Below, in pieces: positions 50,237 to 53,000 of a DNA stretch of 53,000 bases. The DNA is from JAHEEL01 sp034660035. GTDB taxonomy: Bacteria; Actinomycetota; Acidimicrobiia; Spongiisociales; UBA5794. Position numbers and translations under genes: made by a program. Position 1 is the first letter of the stretch. Every line of letters starts with the position of its first letter. The DNA lies in the NCBI GenBank assembly GCA_034660035.1, contig JAYEIJ010000011.1:1-53000 (forward strand). The letters are read 5' to 3'. The notes below the pieces were generated by a model, which was given only the letters and a program-made list of their open reading frames with translations, was not told the DNA's origin and did no database searches.

Positions 50237-51120
50237 CCCGCTTGACCTACGTGTTGCGAGAGGCCTTCGCCAATATCGGGCGCAACGGCCTGGTGGTGTT
50301 GGGCGCGGTGCTGGCGGTCTTCATCTCCCTGACTCTCACATTCGGAACTCTCGTCTTCGGCGAGGTGGTTCGAATCAATACGCTTCAGTGGGCCGAGGAC
50401 GTTCGTGTCATTGCCTTCGTCCAAGATGCCTCGCTGACGGCCGTGCCCGATATGCAGGTCGAGATGGAGAACTGGCCGGAAGTCGCCACGGTCACGTTCG
50501 TCTCTAAAGCCGAGGCCCTCGACGAGGCTCGGATACTGCTCTCGAATCAGCCCGCCACGCTGCGGGTCATCGAGGAGAGCCCGGATATCGTCCCGGCGTC
50601 GCTCAGGATCAAACCTGTCGATCCCAACGACTACCAAACGATCGTAACGCGCCTGCAAGCGACCCCGGGACTCTTGCGCGTCCAATCGGCGGGGCAAGCC
50701 ATCGATGCCATGATCTCGCTCCGTGACGGCCTTCGTGTGATGTTCTGGCTTCTGGCCGTGGCGCTCGGAGTGGCAGCGGTAGCGCTGATCGCGAACACGA
50801 TCCACATGGCTATCTACGCGCGCCGCGAGGACATCGAGATCATGCGACTCGTCGGTGCATCGAACTGGTTCGTGCGAATACCGTTCCTCCTCGAGGGAGC
50901 GATCGAAGGATTCATGGGGGCTGGTCTCGCTGTGGGCTTCATCGTCGTTGCTCAGCAACTGGCCGTCGATCGCCTCAACGACCTGCCGGACTGGATCAAT
51001 GTCGCAGTTCAACCTGAATACCTCCTCACGCAGGGAGCGCTGGTCCTGCTGTTCGGGGTGCTTGCCGGTCTCATCGGCAGTGGCCTGAGCCTCACGGTCC
51101 ACAAGTACCTGCGAACGTGA
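50233..51120 (+). CDS. ftsX: Cell division membrane protein FtsX
   Basis: A 295-residue protein with four membrane helices: one near residues 20-45, then a large external loop (about 50-165) that contacts the hydrolase, and three more helices near 172, 225 and 270. VREAFANIGRNGLV at the N-terminus and YARREDIEIMRLVGASNWFVR are typical FtsX motifs. Coupled by ATGA to ftsE and by GTGA to the M23 peptidase gene, its likely partner. Confidence 0.94.
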   Translation: MTRLTYVLREAFANIGRNGLVVLGAVLAVFISLTLTFGTLVFGEVVRINTLQWAEDVRVIAFVQDASLTAVPDMQVEMENWPEVATVTFVSKAEALDEARILLSNQPATLRVIEESPDIVPASLRIKPVDPNDYQTIVTRLQATPGLLRVQSAGQAIDAMISLRDGLRVMFWLLAVALGVAAVALIANTIHMAIYARREDIEIMRLVGASNWFVRIPFLLEGAIEGFMGAGLAVGFIVVAQQLAVDRLNDLPDWINVAVQPEYLLTQGALVLLFGVLAGLIGSGLSLTVHKYLRT

Positions 51121-52313
51121 CCCGCGCGCGCCGCCTTCTCGTCACGGCCCTCATCTCGGTTCTGGTGTTCGCCGTGGTACCGACGGTCGAGGCTGACGAT
51201 CTCAACGTCGATCTGCAGAGCGTGAGGAACCGCATCGGCTCCTTGAATAATGAGATCGATGCGGCGTCGGCGAGCCGCAGCGCTCTTGCCCGAGATATCC
51301 AGGCGACGGCCGAGCGCATGGACGAGGTCCTGGAATCGATGGCTTCAACGAGGATGGACGTGATCGCCGTCGAATCCGAACTCGGTCAGAAGCGGGGTGC
51401 CCTGCGCGAGGTGCGGTCCGACCTACACGCGAAGTACCAGTCCCTCGCACAGACCAGGTCGGAGTTGGGGACGGCGCGCATCGATGCTGCGAACTACGCC
51501 ATCGAGTCCTACATGAGTGCGGGTCTCGGTGTGCCGACGGTCGCCCTGTCGGCGAAAGTGTGGACCGACATCGGAATAGGGTTGGCGTATCTCGATCGGA
51601 TCACCGCCAGCGGTACGGATACGGTGCAGCGATTCGAATCCCTCCTTGTCGACGAGCAGCGAGCGAGTGACACGATCGCTGCACACGAAGCCACGCTTCT
51701 CTCCGATGTAGCCGATCTCGAAGCCACCGAGGAGCGTCTCGGCTCGCTGCAGAACGAACTACAGCGGTCGAGCGACGCTCTGCAGGACGAGTACCGTCGG
51801 CAACGATCCCTGCTCGCGTCGTACGAGACCGAGATCGAAGAGATCGAGGGGGAGATCGCCTCGCTCGAGAAAGAGCAATCGTCGATCAAGAAACTCATTG
51901 CAGAGCGGGCAAGAGCCGCAGGCGCTGCACCGGGGAGCCTCGTCCGTCCCGTGCCGGGCGGGATCTCATCTGGATTCGGACCGAGGATCCATCCGATCTA
52001 CGGCTATTCGTTGATGCACAACGGCGTTGACATGAACGGCGGTATGGGACAGCAGATCGTGGCCGCTGCAGGCGGAATCGTCTTCTTCGCAGGGGTGAAG
52101 GGTGGATACGGGAACTCGATCATGATCGATCACGGCGGCGGCATGGTGACGCTGTACGCACACCAATCGAGGTTCGCCGTGTCCCACGGGCAGAAGGTGA
52201 CCACTGGACAGGTGATCGGCTACGTGGGATCGACGGGGGTATCGACCGCACCCCATCTCCATTTCGAGGTCAGGATCAACGGCAACCCCGTGAATCCGAC
52301 CAAGTACTTCTGA
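51117..52313 (+). CDS. Secreted M23 endopeptidase with coiled coil, likely FtsEX partner
   Basis: A 398-residue exported protein: signal peptide (residues 1-26, LLVTALISVLVFAVVPTVEA), long coiled-coil segments at about 30-110 and 180-265, and a C-terminal LytM/M23 domain from 275 with metal ligands His and Asp in HNGVDMNG and His in HLHFEV. The layout is that of EnvC or PcsB-like proteins activated by FtsEX. Both zinc motifs are intact, so it may be a hydrolase itself and not just an activator. GTG start overlapping ftsX. Confidence 0.92.
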   Translation: MTRARRLLVTALISVLVFAVVPTVEADDLNVDLQSVRNRIGSLNNEIDAASASRSALARDIQATAERMDEVLESMASTRMDVIAVESELGQKRGALREVRSDLHAKYQSLAQTRSELGTARIDAANYAIESYMSAGLGVPTVALSAKVWTDIGIGLAYLDRITASGTDTVQRFESLLVDEQRASDTIAAHEATLLSDVADLEATEERLGSLQNELQRSSDALQDEYRRQRSLLASYETEIEEIEGEIASLEKEQSSIKKLIAERARAAGAAPGSLVRPVPGGISSGFGPRIHPIYGYSLMHNGVDMNGGMGQQIVAAAGGIVFFAGVKGGYGNSIMIDHGGGMVTLYAHQSRFAVSHGQKVTTGQVIGYVGSTGVSTAPHLHFEVRINGNPVNPTKYF

Positions 52314-52349
52314 GCGTGCGTCGAGCGACGGCATCGCTCGATTCTCTCC

Positions 52350-52355
52350 TAACCT
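52350..52355 (+). promoter_or_regulatory. -10 box TAACCT for smpB
   Basis: TAACCT ends 7 nt before the ATG at 52363; leaderless start predicted. The same hexamer is found before ftsE. Confidence 0.55.
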
Positions 52356-52362
52356 CTCGATC

Positions 52363-52821
52363 ATGGCAGAAGGTCGCAAGGTCGTCGCAACCAACCGGCG
52401 CGCACGGCACAACTACGAGATCCTCGACACTTTCGAGGCAGGGATGGTGCTCACCGGTTCAGAGGTGAAGAGCCTTCGTGCCGGACAGGTGCAACTCAAG
52501 GATGCCTATGGGATGCTGCAGGGCGGAGAACTCTGGCTGGAGAACGCCCACATCGCCCCGTACTCGTTCGCGATCGATGGCGGACATGCCCCGGAGCGGA
52601 CTCGCAAACTCCTGCTCCATCGGCGGGAGATCGATCGCCTCACCGGCAAGATCAACGAACAGGGACTCACGCTCGTTCCGCTGCAGATCTACTTCGTCCG
52701 TGGGATCGCGAAGATCGAGATCGCTCTCGCCAAGGGTCGCCACACCTACGACAAGCGGAAGAAGATCATAGAACGCCAGCAGAAACGAGAAATGGACCGG
52801 GCAAGAAGCCACAGGAGATAG
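52363..52821 (+). CDS. smpB: SsrA-binding protein SmpB
   Basis: A 152-residue tmRNA-binding protein needed to rescue stalled ribosomes. RRARHNYEI at the N-terminus, GMVLTGSEVKSLR, the conserved AHIAPYS, and the basic C-terminal tail from KGRHTYDKRKK onward are typical. Length is normal. It lies 49 bp after the M23 gene and has its own TAACCT box. The tmRNA gene itself is not seen in the window. Heptad repeats start 6 bp after the stop. Confidence 0.96.
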   Translation: MAEGRKVVATNRRARHNYEILDTFEAGMVLTGSEVKSLRAGQVQLKDAYGMLQGGELWLENAHIAPYSFAIDGGHAPERTRKLLLHRREIDRLTGKINEQGLTLVPLQIYFVRGIAKIEIALAKGRHTYDKRKKIIERQQKREMDRARSHRR

Positions 52822-52827
52822 TTGGAA

Positions 52828-52990
52828 GCTGCCAGCTGCCAGCCCCCAGCCCCCAGCTTCCAGTCGCCAGCTTCCAGTCGCCAGTCGCCGGCCGGGACGG
52901 GGCCGGGTTGGACCGACAGATGACTTCTTGCTGGTAGCTCGCAGCTGGTGGCTCGTAGCTGTCTAGCTACCCAGCTACTCGGCTACTGCA
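52828..52990. repeat. Heptad block with inverted arm after smpB
   Basis: Nine in-phase heptads at 52828-52890 (AGCTGCC x2, AGCCCCC x2, AGCTTCC, AGTCGCC, AGCTTCC, AGTCGCC x2), a GC-rich spacer, then 52933-52960 in the opposite sense (GGTAGCT, CGCAGCT, GGTGGCT, CGTAGCT), followed by TAGCTACCCAGCTACTCGG-like units to the window end. The arrangement matches 19635-19798. Confidence 0.9.
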
Positions 52991-53000
52991 CCACTCCGTT

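Noticed and set aside
52822..53000. tmRNA gene next to smpB
   Set aside because: The sequence is heptad repeat with no tRNA-like ends or tag-peptide frame.
1..53000. Mobile elements, prophage or genomic island
   Set aside because: No transposase, integrase, phage or toxin-antitoxin gene was recognised, and the gene content is core metabolism and envelope functions.

Overview
This is GC-rich chromosomal sequence from an actinobacterium. The evidence is a set of typical actinobacterial genes: cofD and cofE for coenzyme F420, DUF3499 and DUF5719 proteins, a propionyl-CoA carboxylase with a split methylmalonyl-CoA mutase, and the order comF-hpf-secA-prfB-ftsE-ftsX-M23-smpB. A member of class Acidimicrobiia or a relative is my guess; the sequence does not prove it. 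Three runs of exactly 100 N (3325-3424, 39862-39961, 41458-41557) show a draft scaffold, probably a metagenome-assembled genome. I saw no rRNA, tRNA, prophage, insertion sequence or CRISPR array.

Layout. 1-1545: a lipoprotein, a 67-residue protein and an amidohydrolase. 1592-7214: a tightly packed lipoate and 2-oxoacid dehydrogenase operon (E3, E2, a LipB-LipA fusion, an M24 peptidase). 7233-11213: transketolase, cob(I)alamin adenosyltransferase, leucyl aminopeptidase. 11264-13573 (minus): an unknown gene, a sirtuin and a rhodanese-MoeB protein. 13641-17972 (minus): an ABC exporter and a class A penicillin-binding protein with PASTA domains. 18074-25692: propionate and biotin metabolism (MCM large subunit, biotin carboxylase/BCCP, carboxyltransferase, BirA), with a lytic transglycosylase and a sugar epimerase. 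25763-27417 (minus): cofE and cofD. 27416-35327: a large glycosyltransferase, a DUF5719 protein, three small Cys-rich proteins, a multi-pass membrane protein and GtrA. 35334-36041 (minus): a GT2 enzyme. 36114-40090: manB, a Trm112-like protein, a phosphoglucose/phosphomannose isomerase and sahH. 40195-52821: comF, hpf, secA, an alpha/beta hydrolase, prfB, a minus-strand sugar transferase, then ftsE, ftsX, an M23 peptidase and smpB.

How it works together. The carboxylase subunits, BirA, the mutase and the PduO-type adenosyltransferase cover propionyl-CoA to succinyl-CoA, including making the biotin and B12 cofactors functional. LipB-LipA supplies lipoate to the E2 encoded next to it. The glycosyltransferases, ManB, the isomerase, the sugar transferase, the PASTA-PBP, the lytic transglycosylase and FtsEX with its M23 partner form an envelope-building theme.

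Two genome-wide habits stand out. First, most transcription units start with a TANNNT box only 6-10 nt before the start codon, which predicts leaderless mRNAs; I used this to choose several starts. Second, runs of 7-bp (sometimes 8-bp) repeats such as AGCTACC, AGCTGCC, GACTACT and CGGACTA recur just downstream of genes at about eight places, often with inverted arms, and in three genes they reach into the stop codon. This heptad repeat family is my main candidate for something undescribed.
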